From: Rhodocyclaceae bacterium
GTDB taxonomy: Bacteria > Pseudomonadota > Gammaproteobacteria > Burkholderiales > Usitatibacteraceae
DNA: 64,000 nucleotides
Assembly (NCBI GenBank): GCA_020247545.1
Contig: JADCIX010000007.1
Coordinates: 1 to 64,000 of the forward strand
Direction: 5' to 3'
Numbering within the stretch: position 1 is the first letter of the stretch; every line of letters begins with the position of its first letter. Both the position numbers and the translations under genes were made by a program. Below, piece by piece: positions 8,884-18,906 of this stretch. The notes beneath the pieces were generated by a model. It ran no database searches and was not told the DNA's origin. It saw only the letters and a program-made list of their open reading frames with translations.

Positions 8884-11391
8884 TTATTGCAGCGGGAAGG
8901 CGCTGAAGTTTGCGGGAGCAGTCCCGGCATTGAATACCGTGGGTGCCGCGCCGTTGGGGTTCATTTGCCAGACCGTCAAGGTACGGTTCGGCTGCATAAA
9001 CACAATGTCAAAAATGCCATCGCCGTTAAAGTCGCCAGTGGCAAAGATCGACCACGTTGGATCAGAGGCAAACGTATAAGAAGCAGTCTGTGTGACACTC
9101 AAGCTGCTCGAGGTGCAAGAGGCATTCGGGTCGTCAGGCGCACCGGTGTACGATGGCAGGGTGAGACCCGCAGCGCTCAGCGAGATAACTTGAATGCCGC
9201 CGGTCGCGGCATTGCGCGCGAGAATATCACCACGACGATTACCCGTGAAGTCGGCAAGCTTAATCGCGGTGGAGCCGGCGGCGATCGTGCCGCCGCTTAG
9301 ATTTGCACAAGTGCGCGCTGGTGTCGCCATGAGCACGCGAACCACGTTGTCCGGACTCACGTAGACCATGTCAGCAGCGTTGTCGCCATTCAGATCGGCG
9401 GCACCAAGCAACTTCCAAGTGAGCGGCGCACCGCCGCGTTTGCGAACTTGGGTGACGCCGTTGCCATCGGTGAACCAAATATAGGAGACACCTTGGTCGT
9501 CAATATTCGGTGACTGGCCTTGGAATCGCCAAACGAGGTCGCCGAAGCCGTCGCCGTCGAGGTCGTCGACCGCCTGCACGTCCCATGCGGGTTTCACCAG
9601 ACGAAGTGAGGTCCCGCCGCTGAAGATATCAAAATTTCGGAAGAGTCTTGCCTCACCCTGGCCGGAGGCGTTCAGTGGCGAGGTTTGTAGCGCGGCTAGG
9701 TCGGATTTTCCGGTGCCGGCAAAATCCACCGCGCCTAGCAGGCGGAAGTTTTGTCCTGGGTGGAGAAAGGGGGAGCTCGACCACTGGAACGTATTGTTGA
9801 CCAGCCGACCTGCTTGCGTGAGCCCGACGGAGGCGCTGACCAGCAGCACACTTTTGTTATTGCCGTCGAGATCGATGCCGCCGCGCCTCGATAGCGGTGG
9901 CAGGGTAGTCGGGGTCGGATCGAGCCATTGTTTCAACAGCGGATAGGCTAAGTCAAAACGTGAGTAGTAATCGCGATTAGACGGGTTGGCAGGATCGTTG
10001 GCCGTTGCGCATGATGACGGGCCGCCAAGCAAACCGCCGCGCAGAAAATAGTTGCCGTTCGATATGGTAAAAACCCCGCTTCCTGAACTACCACCTTCAG
10101 TGACACCACTCGTGTAAGTCGGCGTGATGTAGCTGGAGTTGCCCATGTCAGAGAGGACGGTGAACGGACTCGGCGCGAGTGTCTGTCCAAGAGTGACCTT
10201 CTTCGGATCGCCAGAAGGGTGGTGAATGATTGTGACGGGCGCGGACGCGGTGATCGCAGCAGAATCCCAGCCGCTGAAGAATGCGGTTGCAGGTGGCGTC
10301 CCCCGCAACTTTAACAGCAGCACGTCGGTCGGCTCATCTGCATAAAGCAAATCAGCGCCACCTTGTAGGATATTCGATTGGCTGGGCGAGATGTCAGTGC
10401 CACGGCAAACCGGGTTATCGTAGTTCCAGTAGGTGATTAGCGTGCTGGCCTCTGATTGTTTGCTGATGCAATGATTTGCGCCGTAAAAATAAGGAATCTG
10501 GGTAGCGCTATCGGTATCGTTCAACAGCGTGCCACTGCATACAAATGAGCCGGGAACTCCATTGGATGTGGCTTGAAACACCATATGGGCAACGGAATTT
10601 TTGGCGTTGACGAATCCAGTCGTCTGGGTGGCGCAAATTGCATCCACGTTGCAAGCACCCGATGCGCCTTTCGGCTGGGTTGCCGACCGGAACCCGTCCG
10701 AGACCGACGCAAAGATATGCGAGACTGCCGCCACCGAAACACCAGCGCCGCCGGGGCTGGTTGGGGCAAACACTTCGATGAGCTGCGTGTCACCTTCTGT
10801 CATCGGTGTCCAGTAACGGCCACTTTCGTCGCGCGACGAAAAAACTTCATTCAGGCTCGCTGCATGAATCACGTTTGATGGTGCATCTGAACCGGCAAAC
10901 CGAATTGCGCTGCCGGCAGGCATGTTCGTCAGCTGGATCGCAACACGTGTTGCAACCGCGCCCGGTGAGCGAATCTTGAACTGTGCGACGTAGCCACCCG
11001 ATGCAGCGGGTTTCCAGCGCAGATTCACGTCCGATCCGTCGAACGCTTCCTCCGCGGTAAGTTGGGTAATGCCGATTTGTGTTGCCTTACGGAACTTGCT
11101 GAGATTGGCAACTTTTGCCTGCTCGATGCGATCGGGATTGACGGCAAAAAAATTGACGGTTGGCGCGGCGACATCGAAACCGCTTACGAACGAGTTCTCC
11201 AATGCTGCAGACTTTTGTGACGAAGCCCGGGCCGGTTCACCGGTGACTCTTGTCGCTGCGTTTGCAATCATCGGACCCGCAGCGGCTAGGATTACGGCGA
11301 ACGCAGCAGCAGCGTGGCGAAGCGATCCGCCTACGCTTTGGTGATCGAGGGGGGCACTGTGAATCCTCACAGCTGAGGTAAAACCCGTCAT
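8884..11391 (-). CDS. Secreted trypsin-like (lysyl endopeptidase-type) serine protease with C-terminal FG-GAP module
   Basis: A predicted extracellular protease of about 835 residues. ATG 11391 follows GGAGAA; the open frame continues upstream to 11649 without a better start. Residues about 1-46 are a signal peptide ending MIANAA. A prodomain-like region follows. The S1-type core has His307 (GANHC), Asp356 (PTDVLLLKL) and Ser436 (GGSSGSG), plus cysteine pairs like those of Achromobacter protease I. From about 505 to the end are FG-GAP/VCBS repeats (DLDGDGFGDLVW, DLNGDNAADM, DFNGDGIFDI). This tail is closely similar to that of the cytochrome c protein at 33018. The gene lies antisense within the usual ispG-hisS operon. 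Confidence 0.85.
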   Translation of the reverse strand: MTGFTSAVRIHSAPLDHQSVGGSLRHAAAAFAVILAAAGPMIANAATRVTGEPARASSQKSAALENSFVSGFDVAAPTVNFFAVNPDRIEQAKVANLSKFRKATQIGITQLTAEEAFDGSDVNLRWKPAASGGYVAQFKIRSPGAVATRVAIQLTNMPAGSAIRFAGSDAPSNVIHAASLNEVFSSRDESGRYWTPMTEGDTQLIEVFAPTSPGGAGVSVAAVSHIFASVSDGFRSATQPKGASGACNVDAICATQTTGFVNAKNSVAHMVFQATSNGVPGSFVCSGTLLNDTDSATQIPYFYGANHCISKQSEASTLITYWNYDNPVCRGTDISPSQSNILQGGADLLYADEPTDVLLLKLRGTPPATAFFSGWDSAAITASAPVTIIHHPSGDPKKVTLGQTLAPSPFTVLSDMGNSSYITPTYTSGVTEGGSSGSGVFTISNGNYFLRGGLLGGPSSCATANDPANPSNRDYYSRFDLAYPLLKQWLDPTPTTLPPLSRRGGIDLDGNNKSVLLVSASVGLTQAGRLVNNTFQWSSSPFLHPGQNFRLLGAVDFAGTGKSDLAALQTSPLNASGQGEARLFRNFDIFSGGTSLRLVKPAWDVQAVDDLDGDGFGDLVWRFQGQSPNIDDQGVSYIWFTDGNGVTQVRKRGGAPLTWKLLGAADLNGDNAADMVYVSPDNVVRVLMATPARTCANLSGGTIAAGSTAIKLADFTGNRRGDILARNAATGGIQVISLSAAGLTLPSYTGAPDDPNASCTSSSLSVTQTASYTFASDPTWSIFATGDFNGDGIFDIVFMQPNRTLTVWQMNPNGAAPTVFNAGTAPANFSAFPLQ

Positions 11392-11873
11392 GTTGTTCTC
11401 CGCGAGATGATGTTTTTTGCCAAGAAGGGATTGTAGGACGATTTGGTTGCTGCCGGATGATGCTTGCGATAGGCTGCGGTTTGAATCGATAGACATCAGA
11501 AATCCTAGGACGATTCGGTTGCTAACGGATGACGAGGCGCGATGGCTGACGTGACCAGTTGTGACGAGGTAGGAGGTGTCAAAACCGAATATCAATGGAC
11601 TCGAAATAGCAACAAAACCCTGTAAAATCGTGGACTCGACGTGGAGCACGCCATCGATTTGATGCCGGAATCGTCTATCGACTTCGCCGAATGCGGCTGC
11701 CGACTCGCCGGGATCATCAAACGCTCACGTCGTCCGGCAGTGACAAAGTGGTCATTCCAAGTGGTTATTCCTTTTGGCCGATCAGGTCGGGCCGCAATCG
11801 GGCTGTCGCCGCCCCCCATGATGTTTTGGCAAATTTTCTTGTATCCATTCGTTCGATGATTGTTCCAAGTTAA
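11392..11873. other. Gap between protease gene and hisS, with an imperfect 29-bp duplication
   Basis: 482 nt without a convincing gene. A 29-bp stretch at 11434-11462 recurs at 11506-11534 with 25 of 29 identities, 72 bp apart; both copies contain TAGGACGATT and GGTTGCT. The gap must hold the protease promoter (minus) and, since the operon is split here, a promoter for hisS. I could not assign either with confidence. Open frames at 11592-11888 and 11641-11859 have no support. Confidence 0.5.
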
Positions 11874-13175
11874 ATGAAGACCCTGCAAGCTATCCGCGGC
11901 ATGAATGACTTGCTGCCTGACGACTCATCGCGTTGGCAGTACTTTGAGGACGCAGTGCGCGACGTCTTCGAGCAATATGGCTATCGATTAATGCGTACCC
12001 CGGTGGTGGAGCCGACCGCGCTGTTTGTGCGTTCCATCGGTGCGGTGACAGATATTGTTGAAAAGGAGATGTACTCCTTTGAAGACGGCATGAACGGCGA
12101 CAAGCTAACCCTGCGCCCGGAGGCCACTGCAGGCTTGGTGCGTGCGGTCATTGAGCACAACTTACTCTACGAGGGCCCGAAGCGGGTGTGGACATGGGGG
12201 CCCATGTTTCGGCATGAGCGTCCCCAGAAGGGGCGTTATCGCCAATTTCACCAGTTCGATGTTGAGGCGATGGGCTTTGCCGGGCCGGACGTCGATGCGG
12301 AACAAATCGTGCTACTGAAAAGGCTATGGGACAGGTTGGGCTTCAAGAGCGTCCGGCTAGCGATTAACTCCATCGGTGATGCGCCGGCCAGGGCGGCGCA
12401 CCGGGAGGCGCTGGTGAAATACTTCGAGTCGCACAAAGACAAACTCGACGCGGACGCGACACGGCGGCTGTATACGAACCCACTTCGCACCCTAGACACA
12501 AAAAATCCGGCGATGCAGGCGCTGGTGAACGAGGCCCCGCAGCTGGCCGACTTTTGGGGTGAGGCCGAACGACGTCACTTTGATGGGCTAAAGTCCCTGC
12601 TTGACGCGGCCAATGTCGAATATGCGGTCGATCCCCGCTTGGTGCGTGGTTTTGATTATTACAACCGCACCGTGTTTGAGTGGATTGCCAAGTCGGACGA
12701 TTGGGAGCTCACCATCGCCGGTGGTGGGCGATATGACGGTTTGATCGGGCAACTGGGCGGCAAGCCGGCACCTGCCTGTGGTTTCGGCCTCGGTGTGGAG
12801 CGCGTCATGCTGCTCCTCGAAGAAAATGCCGCCAAGTCGGGGCAGCAATGGGCGGCACCTTTGGACGCCTACGTGGTTTATGGTGCCTCAGAGCGCGGTG
12901 ACGCGTGGGCGATCGGCGAAGCACTGCGTGACGCCGGGTTGAAGGTCGCGTTGCACGGTGGCGCGGACGAAACTGTCGCCAGCTTCAAGTCACAGATGAA
13001 GAAAGCGGACGCCAGTGGGGCGCGCTTTGCTATCATCTTGGGTCCGGACGAAGTCGCGCGGCAGAAGGTCACCTTAAAACCCATGCAGGGCGGCGAGCAG
13101 ATGACCACAACGCTACCGGAAGCGATACGCCATCTTGCTGAAGCTGGCCAAAAGCGAGACTGCTTGGCCGGGTAA
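11874..13175 (+). CDS. hisS: Histidyl-tRNA synthetase
   Basis: A class II synthetase charging tRNA-His. The start [15 protein letters not shown] is typical, motif 2 reads [20 protein letters not shown], the histidine-binding segment is [13 protein letters not shown] and motif 3 is [15 protein letters not shown]; an anticodon-binding domain closes the protein. 433 residues, normal length. The ribosome site is weak. It begins the hisS-yfgM-bamB-der run. Confidence 0.97.
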   Translation: MKTLQAIRGMNDLLPDDSSRWQYFEDAVRDVFEQYGYRLMRTPVVEPTALFVRSIGAVTDIVEKEMYSFEDGMNGDKLTLRPEATAGLVRAVIEHNLLYEGPKRVWTWGPMFRHERPQKGRYRQFHQFDVEAMGFAGPDVDAEQIVLLKRLWDRLGFKSVRLAINSIGDAPARAAHREALVKYFESHKDKLDADATRRLYTNPLRTLDTKNPAMQALVNEAPQLADFWGEAERRHFDGLKSLLDAANVEYAVDPRLVRGFDYYNRTVFEWIAKSDDWELTIAGGGRYDGLIGQLGGKPAPACGFGLGVERVMLLLEENAAKSGQQWAAPLDAYVVYGASERGDAWAIGEALRDAGLKVALHGGADETVASFKSQMKKADASGARFAIILGPDEVARQKVTLKPMQGGEQMTTTLPEAIRHLAEAGQKRDCLAG

Positions 13176-13235
13176 TGGAGGCTTGCAGCCAACGGCAAAT
13201 CAATTTGAACCGTAACTGACGAAGGTAGTAACAAA

Positions 13236-13949
13236 ATGTCCGTATATGACGCAGAAGAGCAGCAACGAATTGACGCACTCAAGGACTGGTGGGCGAAGTG
13301 GGGCAATCTGGTGTACGCGACGGCGATGGTGCTCTTGCTTGGTATCGCTGGCTCACAAGGTTGGAAGTACTACCAAAAGAAGCAGGTTGTCGAGGCCGAA
13401 ACGTTGTTTCTAAGTGTACAGAAAGTCGCGCAGGAGTCTGCCGCGACCAAAGACTGGAAGAAGCTTTCGTCTGCGGCGATGGCGCTCGCCGATAAGTATC
13501 CCGGTACATTTTACGCAACCGACGCGCAACTGATGGCGGCGAAAGCGGCCTTCGACGCAAACGCGCTCACTGAAGCGAAAGCGCATCTACAGTGGGTGGT
13601 AGACAAGGGGCAGGCAACACATCAGGCGATTGCGCGGGCGCGCCTCGCAACCGTGCTTCTGGATGAGAAAAAATATGACGATGCGCTAAAGGTGCTCGAT
13701 GGAATCAAGAGTGACGCGTTTTCTTCCCTTGCCGCTGACGTGAAGGGCGATATTTTCGTTGCGCAAGGGCGCACCGACGAAGCTCGCGCGGCTTACCAAA
13801 TGGCGGTTGACAAAGCCGACTCACGAAGCCCGCTTAAGCCGATTTCGCAGTCGAAACTTGACGCGGTGGGCGGCACCATCGAAAAACCAGCTGAAGCCAA
13901 GACCGATGCCAAGAACGATGTCAAAGCCGCTGCGGGAGCAAACAAGTGA
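13236..13949 (+). CDS. yfgM: YfgM-type membrane-anchored TPR protein
   Basis: In E. coli YfgM is an inner-membrane protein with a periplasmic TPR domain that associates with SecYEG and PpiD. Here a short cytoplasmic start (YDAEEQQRIDALKDWWAKWG) is followed by one membrane segment (about 25-44) and a TPR-like region with ALADKYPGTFYATDAQLMAA. The C-terminal 30 residues are Lys/Ala-rich. 237 residues. Its stop overlaps the bamB ATG by one base, so the two are translationally coupled. Confidence 0.9.
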   Translation: MSVYDAEEQQRIDALKDWWAKWGNLVYATAMVLLLGIAGSQGWKYYQKKQVVEAETLFLSVQKVAQESAATKDWKKLSSAAMALADKYPGTFYATDAQLMAAKAAFDANALTEAKAHLQWVVDKGQATHQAIARARLATVLLDEKKYDDALKVLDGIKSDAFSSLAADVKGDIFVAQGRTDEARAAYQMAVDKADSRSPLKPISQSKLDAVGGTIEKPAEAKTDAKNDVKAAAGANK

Positions 13950-15166
13950 TGGGTAGCCTGATGGTGCGCTCGCAATCAGGTGGAATACGCGTGTCGAACG
14001 TATCTAGCCGCGTCGCGCTGCTGGTGATGCTGGTGAGCCTGTGTGGTTGCGCCTCGGTTCGGGACTGGTTACCATCGCCGCCGTCTATGAGCTGGTTACC
14101 AACGTGGGCTGGGGGTAGCAAGAAACTGCCACCATTGGCAGATATTCGCGACTCGGTGATCTCGGTGCAATGGACTGCTAGTGCCGGTAGTCCGAAGTTG
14201 TTCACGTTTTCGCCGTCGGTCAGCGAAAAGGTTATCTTTACTGCCGCACACGACGGCACTATCAATGCGATTGAAGAGCAGGGCGGCAAGAGCGTCGCCC
14301 GCATCGATACCAAGGCAAAACTTACCGCTGGCGTTGGTGCTGCCGAGAATCTTGTCGTCGTTGCCGACACGCGCGGTCAGGTGCTGGCCTTTGATGCAGC
14401 CGGTCGATCACTGTGGAAGACACCGCTCGACGGCGAAATTCTGGCTTCGCCAGTCGTTTCACAATCAACTGTTGTCGTTCGCACCGCCGACGGACGGCTG
14501 TTTGCGCTCAACCGTGCTGACGGCAAGCGGCGCTGGGTGTTTACCCGCGCCACACCGCCGCTGACGCTTCGTACCGGGGCGAGCGTAACAATCAACCGGG
14601 GCATTATCTATGCCGGGTTCCCGGCAGGCAAAGTCGTTGCCGTGGAATTGGAAAGTGGTCGGCCGGTTTGGGAAGCAACCATTTCGTTGCCGCGCGGTTC
14701 AACCGAGCTTGAGCGGGTTGCCGACATTTCTGGCGTTCCCGTGTTCGACGATACTCGCGTTTGTGCAGCCGTCTATCAAGGCAGAACCGGATGCGTAGAA
14801 ACATTGAACGGTAACGCCTTGTGGACGAGAGATATATCGAGTTCAGATGGTGTGGCGGTTGACGCCAAGAACCTCTACGTGGCCGACACCGACGGCAATG
14901 TAAACGCGTTGGATAAGACGTCCGGTACGACCGTTTGGAAACAGGACAAACTGGTCAAGCGAGATTTAGGTACGCCGATAATCGTTAAGGGGCGCATATT
15001 AGTCGGCGATCGGGCCGGGTTTGTGCATGCGATTGCGCCGGATTCCGGGGAACTCGTCGGTCGAGTTGCCACCGATGGCAGTCGTGTCATGTCACTGATT
15101 GCAAATAGTGATCGCGCCGTTGTGCAAACCGAGCGCGGCGGGGTGTTTGCCATTGCTGTTCGTTAA
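13949..15166 (+). CDS. bamB: Outer membrane assembly lipoprotein BamB
   Basis: BamB is an eight-bladed propeller of the BAM complex that inserts outer-membrane barrels. A lipoprotein signal ends LCGC with the modified Cys at residue 34, followed by repeats of PQQ-propeller type (RADGKRRWVF, LESGRPVWEA, LNGNALWTRD, TSGTTVWKQD). ATG 13949 overlaps the yfgM stop; a GTG three bases earlier is an alternative. The 405-residue length fits the family. The order yfgM-bamB-der is conserved. Confidence 0.94.
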   Translation: MGSLMVRSQSGGIRVSNVSSRVALLVMLVSLCGCASVRDWLPSPPSMSWLPTWAGGSKKLPPLADIRDSVISVQWTASAGSPKLFTFSPSVSEKVIFTAAHDGTINAIEEQGGKSVARIDTKAKLTAGVGAAENLVVVADTRGQVLAFDAAGRSLWKTPLDGEILASPVVSQSTVVVRTADGRLFALNRADGKRRWVFTRATPPLTLRTGASVTINRGIIYAGFPAGKVVAVELESGRPVWEATISLPRGSTELERVADISGVPVFDDTRVCAAVYQGRTGCVETLNGNALWTRDISSSDGVAVDAKNLYVADTDGNVNALDKTSGTTVWKQDKLVKRDLGTPIIVKGRILVGDRAGFVHAIAPDSGELVGRVATDGSRVMSLIANSDRAVVQTERGGVFAIAVR

Positions 15167-15329
15167 CGTGTTAGCGCGACGCGCTACAGCACGGGCCCGA
15201 CAGCGCCGTTTTCCGCCGTCGCAAGTCGTTGAATGCACCTTTGCCAAGGGTTCAGACACAAGCGCAACGCGTCGCTAGGCGGTTGTCTGCCCCGTCCGCC
15301 GTGCAGCCGCTGTCGAGAGTCATTTATTT

Positions 15330-16760
15330 ATGAAACCCACAATTGTTATCGTCGGACGGCCAAACGTTGGCAAATCCATGCTGTTCAATCGACTGACCAA
15401 GTCGCGCGACGCATTGGTCGCTGATTTGCCCGGGCTGACGCGCGACCGGCACTATGGCCACGGCAGAGGTGCGTCGAAACCGTTCTTAGTGGTTGACACT
15501 GGCGGATTCGAGCCCAAGGTCACTGATGGCATCTTGCACGAGATGGCAAAACAAACCCTGCAGGCAGTTGCAGAGGCAGACGCGTTGTTGTTTGTGGTCG
15601 ATGGTCGCCAGGGTTTAACGCCGCAGGACAAGATCATCGCCGAACGGCTTCGCCAGACCATGCGTCGTGGCACGGGGCCCGGTGCCGGTAAGCCGGTTCC
15701 CGTTATTGTCGCGGTCAATAAAGCCGAAGGCATGGATGAACAGATTGTCACGGCAGAGTTCCATGAGCTTGGCCTCGGCGCACCCGTGGCGATCTCTGCT
15801 GCGCACGGGGAGGGCGTCCGGCAACTCATCGAGGATATGCTGGCGAATTTCCCGGACGAAGAAACTGAGGAAGTCGATCCAAAACATCCTAAGATCGCCA
15901 TCATCGGTCGACCAAACGTAGGCAAATCAACACTGGTGAATAAGCTGCTTGGCGAAGACCGCGTGATCGCTTTTGATGAGCCCGGTACAACGCGAGATTC
16001 CATTTTTGTGCCGCTGCATCGGCACGGCAAGGATTACACGCTGATCGATACGGCCGGTATTCGGCGTCGCGGGAAGGTATTCGAAGCGGTGGAAAAATTT
16101 TCCGTAATCAAGACCTTACAGGCAATTGCGGATTGCCACGTGGTGATTTTGGTGCTCGACGCGCGTCAGGAGGTATCGGAGCAAGACGCGCATATCGCTG
16201 GGTTCATCCTTGAGTCGGGACGTGCGCTGGTGGTTGGGATCAATAAATGGGACAACCTCGACGAGTACACTCGTGAACGCGTCAAATCCGACTTTGACCG
16301 CAAGCTGCATTTCCTCAGTTTTGCGCATATGCACACGATTTCAGCGAAGGACGGCATGGGGCTGACACCCTTGTTCCAGTCGGTGGACGCTGCGTTTGCG
16401 GCGGCCATGGCAAAGCTATCCACGCCGAAACTCACCCGCGCCTTGATTGCTGCCGTCGCCGCCCATCAGCCGCCCATGAGCGGCCCACACCGACCGAAAA
16501 TGCGTTATGCGCACCAAGGGGGACACAATCCGCCACTGGTTATTGTCCACGGCAGTGGGTTGGACAACGTTCACGAGAGTTATATCCGCTATCTCGAAGG
16601 GCGTTTTATGGAGACCTTTAAGTTGCGGGGTACGCCGCTAAGGGTTGAACTGAAAGCTGGCGCGAATCCATTCCGCGACCGCAAGCCCGCACCACTGACT
16701 AAGGGCCAAGAGGACAAACGTCGGCGTGGCCGCATTCGCATGAAACGCATGTACGGCTAG
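15330..16760 (+). CDS. der: Ribosome biogenesis GTPase Der (EngA)
   Basis: Der has two tandem GTPase domains and a KH-like C-terminal domain, and acts in assembly of the 50S subunit. Both G1 motifs read GRPNVGKS (residues 9-16 and 193-200), with DTGG and DTAG G3 motifs and NKAE and NKWD G4 motifs. The Arg/Lys-rich end ([13 protein letters not shown]) is normal. 476 residues. A gap of 163 nt separates it from bamB. Confidence 0.97.
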   Translation: MKPTIVIVGRPNVGKSMLFNRLTKSRDALVADLPGLTRDRHYGHGRGASKPFLVVDTGGFEPKVTDGILHEMAKQTLQAVAEADALLFVVDGRQGLTPQDKIIAERLRQTMRRGTGPGAGKPVPVIVAVNKAEGMDEQIVTAEFHELGLGAPVAISAAHGEGVRQLIEDMLANFPDEETEEVDPKHPKIAIIGRPNVGKSTLVNKLLGEDRVIAFDEPGTTRDSIFVPLHRHGKDYTLIDTAGIRRRGKVFEAVEKFSVIKTLQAIADCHVVILVLDARQEVSEQDAHIAGFILESGRALVVGINKWDNLDEYTRERVKSDFDRKLHFLSFAHMHTISAKDGMGLTPLFQSVDAAFAAAMAKLSTPKLTRALIAAVAAHQPPMSGPHRPKMRYAHQGGHNPPLVIVHGSGLDNVHESYIRYLEGRFMETFKLRGTPLRVELKAGANPFRDRKPAPLTKGQEDKRRRGRIRMKRMYG

Positions 16761-17062
16761 CCGCGATGGCTCTTGCATCTGCCGGTGCCATCCCCATGTA
16801 GTCGGGGTGCAAGAGAGCGTCCACAGGGGGCATTGCGTCAGTGTGCAAATCATCAACCTAACATAGGTTGGGAGCAATCAGTGGAACAAAAGCACGCGGC
16901 ATCTGTCTCTATGTGGCGCTCAATACCGTCCTACCCGGTTCGATGCGCATTTTTTGGTTAAAGTGCATAATCGGTGTGAGTCGTCTTTTGTCCCCGTCGC
17001 TGGGTCACGTCGCAAAGTTGGATGGGGCGATTCCGCCATAACCCCTGCTGGAGAACAAAAAT
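16761..17062. other. Gap between der and hfq
   Basis: 302 nt with no credible gene; the open frame at 16773-16961 has no ribosome site or recognisable content. The gap presumably carries the hfq promoter. A CATAAT at about 16965 could be a -10 element, but no matching -35 is visible. Confidence 0.4.
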
Positions 17063-17305
17063 ATGAGTGCAAAAGGGCAACTGCTACAAGACCCGTTCCT
17101 GAACATTTTGCGTAAGGAACACGTGCCAGTGTCGATTTATCTGGTGAACGGCATCAAGCTTCAGGGGCAAATTGAGTCCTTTGACCAATACGTGGTGCTA
17201 CTTAAAAACACCGTGACGCAGATGGTCTATAAACACGCCATTTCAACGGTTGTTCCGGCGCGCGCAGTCTCGATTTCTTTTGATCCGCCGACAGGGGATA
17301 GCTAG
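17063..17305 (+). CDS. hfq: RNA chaperone Hfq
   Basis: Hfq is a ring-shaped Sm-like hexamer that pairs small RNAs with mRNAs. The 80-residue protein has the Sm1 segment [19 protein letters not shown], the [19 protein letters not shown] core and the Sm2 motif YKHAISTV. The C-terminal tail is short, as in many betaproteobacteria. A GGAGA ribosome site lies 9 nt upstream of the ATG. It heads the hfq-hflX-hflK-hflC group. Confidence 0.98.
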   Translation: MSAKGQLLQDPFLNILRKEHVPVSIYLVNGIKLQGQIESFDQYVVLLKNTVTQMVYKHAISTVVPARAVSISFDPPTGDS

Positions 17306-17473
17306 TCGCAACAGCGATCGGGCGGCTGGCGAATCACGTGGAATGCGTTGACCAGACACCGATGTTCGCTGGTGCTCAGTCGATGGCACCCCGGTAATGC
17401 CCATCCGCGCTAGTTCTTCGATTCCAACCCACCTTTTCTATGCACCGGATGATCGCTTCACTGGTAACTTGAT

Positions 17474-18784
17474 TTGAAACCCCCTTTCCCCGCAACATCC
17501 CGCAGTCGTACTGCCGCATTGGCCCTGTTGCTTGATTTTGGTGACGGCCAGACTGATACCAGACTGTCTGAGGTTCGCGAACTGATCAGCACGGCGGGGG
17601 CGGATGTGGTTGGTTATCTTACGGGCAAGCGGCAAAAACCCGACGCGGCCACTTTTGCCGGCAGCGGCAAGGTAGAAGAGTTAAAGCAACTTGTGGATGA
17701 GACTTGTGCCACGCTGGTGGTAGTCGACCATCAGCTCTCTCCCATCCAGATTCGCAATTTAGAGGCAATTCTCGGTGCCGACAAAGTGCGTGTCATGGAT
17801 CGCACCGACCTGATTCTTGAGATTTTTGCGCAACGGGCGCGATCGGCTGAGGGGAAGTTACAGGTCGAACTGGCTCAAATGCAACACTTGCTGACCCGGC
17901 TGGTAAAAGGCTGGACCCATTTGGAGCGTCAGCGCGGCGGTATCGGTGTACGTGGCGGCCCCGGCGAAACACAGCTTGAAATCGACCGACGCCTGATCGG
18001 TGAGCGCATCAAGAAGCTCAAAGACCGGCTCGCCAAGCTTGAACGCCAACGGAAAACGCAGCGCGCGAGCCGCCGCCGTGCAGGAGCATTCACCGTTTCC
18101 ATTGTGGGTTATACCAATGCCGGAAAGTCGACCTTGTTCAACCGTCTCACTAGGGCGGAGGCCTACGTCGCCGACCAGTTGTTTGCCACGCTCGACACCA
18201 CCACGCGGCGGATTTTTCTCGCCCCATCGTACAACGTGGCTCTGTCGGACACGGTCGGTTTCATACGCGAGTTACCTCACGGTTTGGTCGCCGCTTTTCA
18301 CTCGACCCTGACAGAAGCCTTGGAGGCCGATGTATTGCTTCATGTCATCGACGCTTCCAATCCCGCCCGCGACCAGCAGATTGCCGACGTTGACGGTGTC
18401 TTGACTGAGATTGGCGCAGCCGACATTCCTCGGATACGCGTTCTCAACAAAATTGACAAGCTGGAAACGAGCATCATGCCGTCGGTACTGCGCGACGAGA
18501 ATGGTAAAATTTGTGAAGTTCGCGTCAGCGCGGTGTCTGGTGCTGGCTTCGATCTACTCCGTGATGCGTTGGCGGAGTTTGCTTCGGTGGCTACGATGCC
18601 TGAGGCCGGTGGAATGCCTGAAAAGCTTCCCGTCGAATCGACATCGACGGAACCTTTGGCTGGCGCTGACACACAAACATCAAACACTGCGGTGGCGAAG
18701 CTGGAGCAATCCGCCGTCGCTACGCACTTTCCTCGAATCAACCCCGGAGTCATTGTATGCGGTCGAATATACGATCAATGCTGA
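17474..18784 (+). CDS. hflX: Ribosome-associated GTPase HflX
   Basis: HflX splits stalled or heat-damaged ribosomes. The N-terminal nucleotide-binding domain has the Gly-rich RQRGGIGVRGGPGETQLE loop; the G domain has G1 GYTNAGKST (212-220), G3 DTVGF and G4 NKID. The start is TTG at 17474 and no ATG is available before the conserved region. After the G domain, about 60 residues of low-complexity sequence lead to the end VIVCGRIYDQC. 436 residues. The gap to hfq is 168 nt. Confidence 0.94.
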   Translation: MKPPFPATSRSRTAALALLLDFGDGQTDTRLSEVRELISTAGADVVGYLTGKRQKPDAATFAGSGKVEELKQLVDETCATLVVVDHQLSPIQIRNLEAILGADKVRVMDRTDLILEIFAQRARSAEGKLQVELAQMQHLLTRLVKGWTHLERQRGGIGVRGGPGETQLEIDRRLIGERIKKLKDRLAKLERQRKTQRASRRRAGAFTVSIVGYTNAGKSTLFNRLTRAEAYVADQLFATLDTTTRRIFLAPSYNVALSDTVGFIRELPHGLVAAFHSTLTEALEADVLLHVIDASNPARDQQIADVDGVLTEIGAADIPRIRVLNKIDKLETSIMPSVLRDENGKICEVRVSAVSGAGFDLLRDALAEFASVATMPEAGGMPEKLPVESTSTEPLAGADTQTSNTAVAKLEQSAVATHFPRINPGVIVCGRIYDQC

Positions 18785-18906
18785 TCGAAGTGTTTTCGGT
18801 AGCCGTCGCATTAATCAGTTATCCGTTGTATCGGCTGCGGCATCGATTGTTGGTCCGGCGTCTGCGCCGAAGTGATGTCGCTCTGCATGGCCCACAGGTC
18901 AGCGAG

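Noticed and set aside
18757-18906. N-terminal extension of HflK
   Set aside because: Overlaps hflX and is unlike HflK; the MSLNDPQWG start at 18907 is family-typical.
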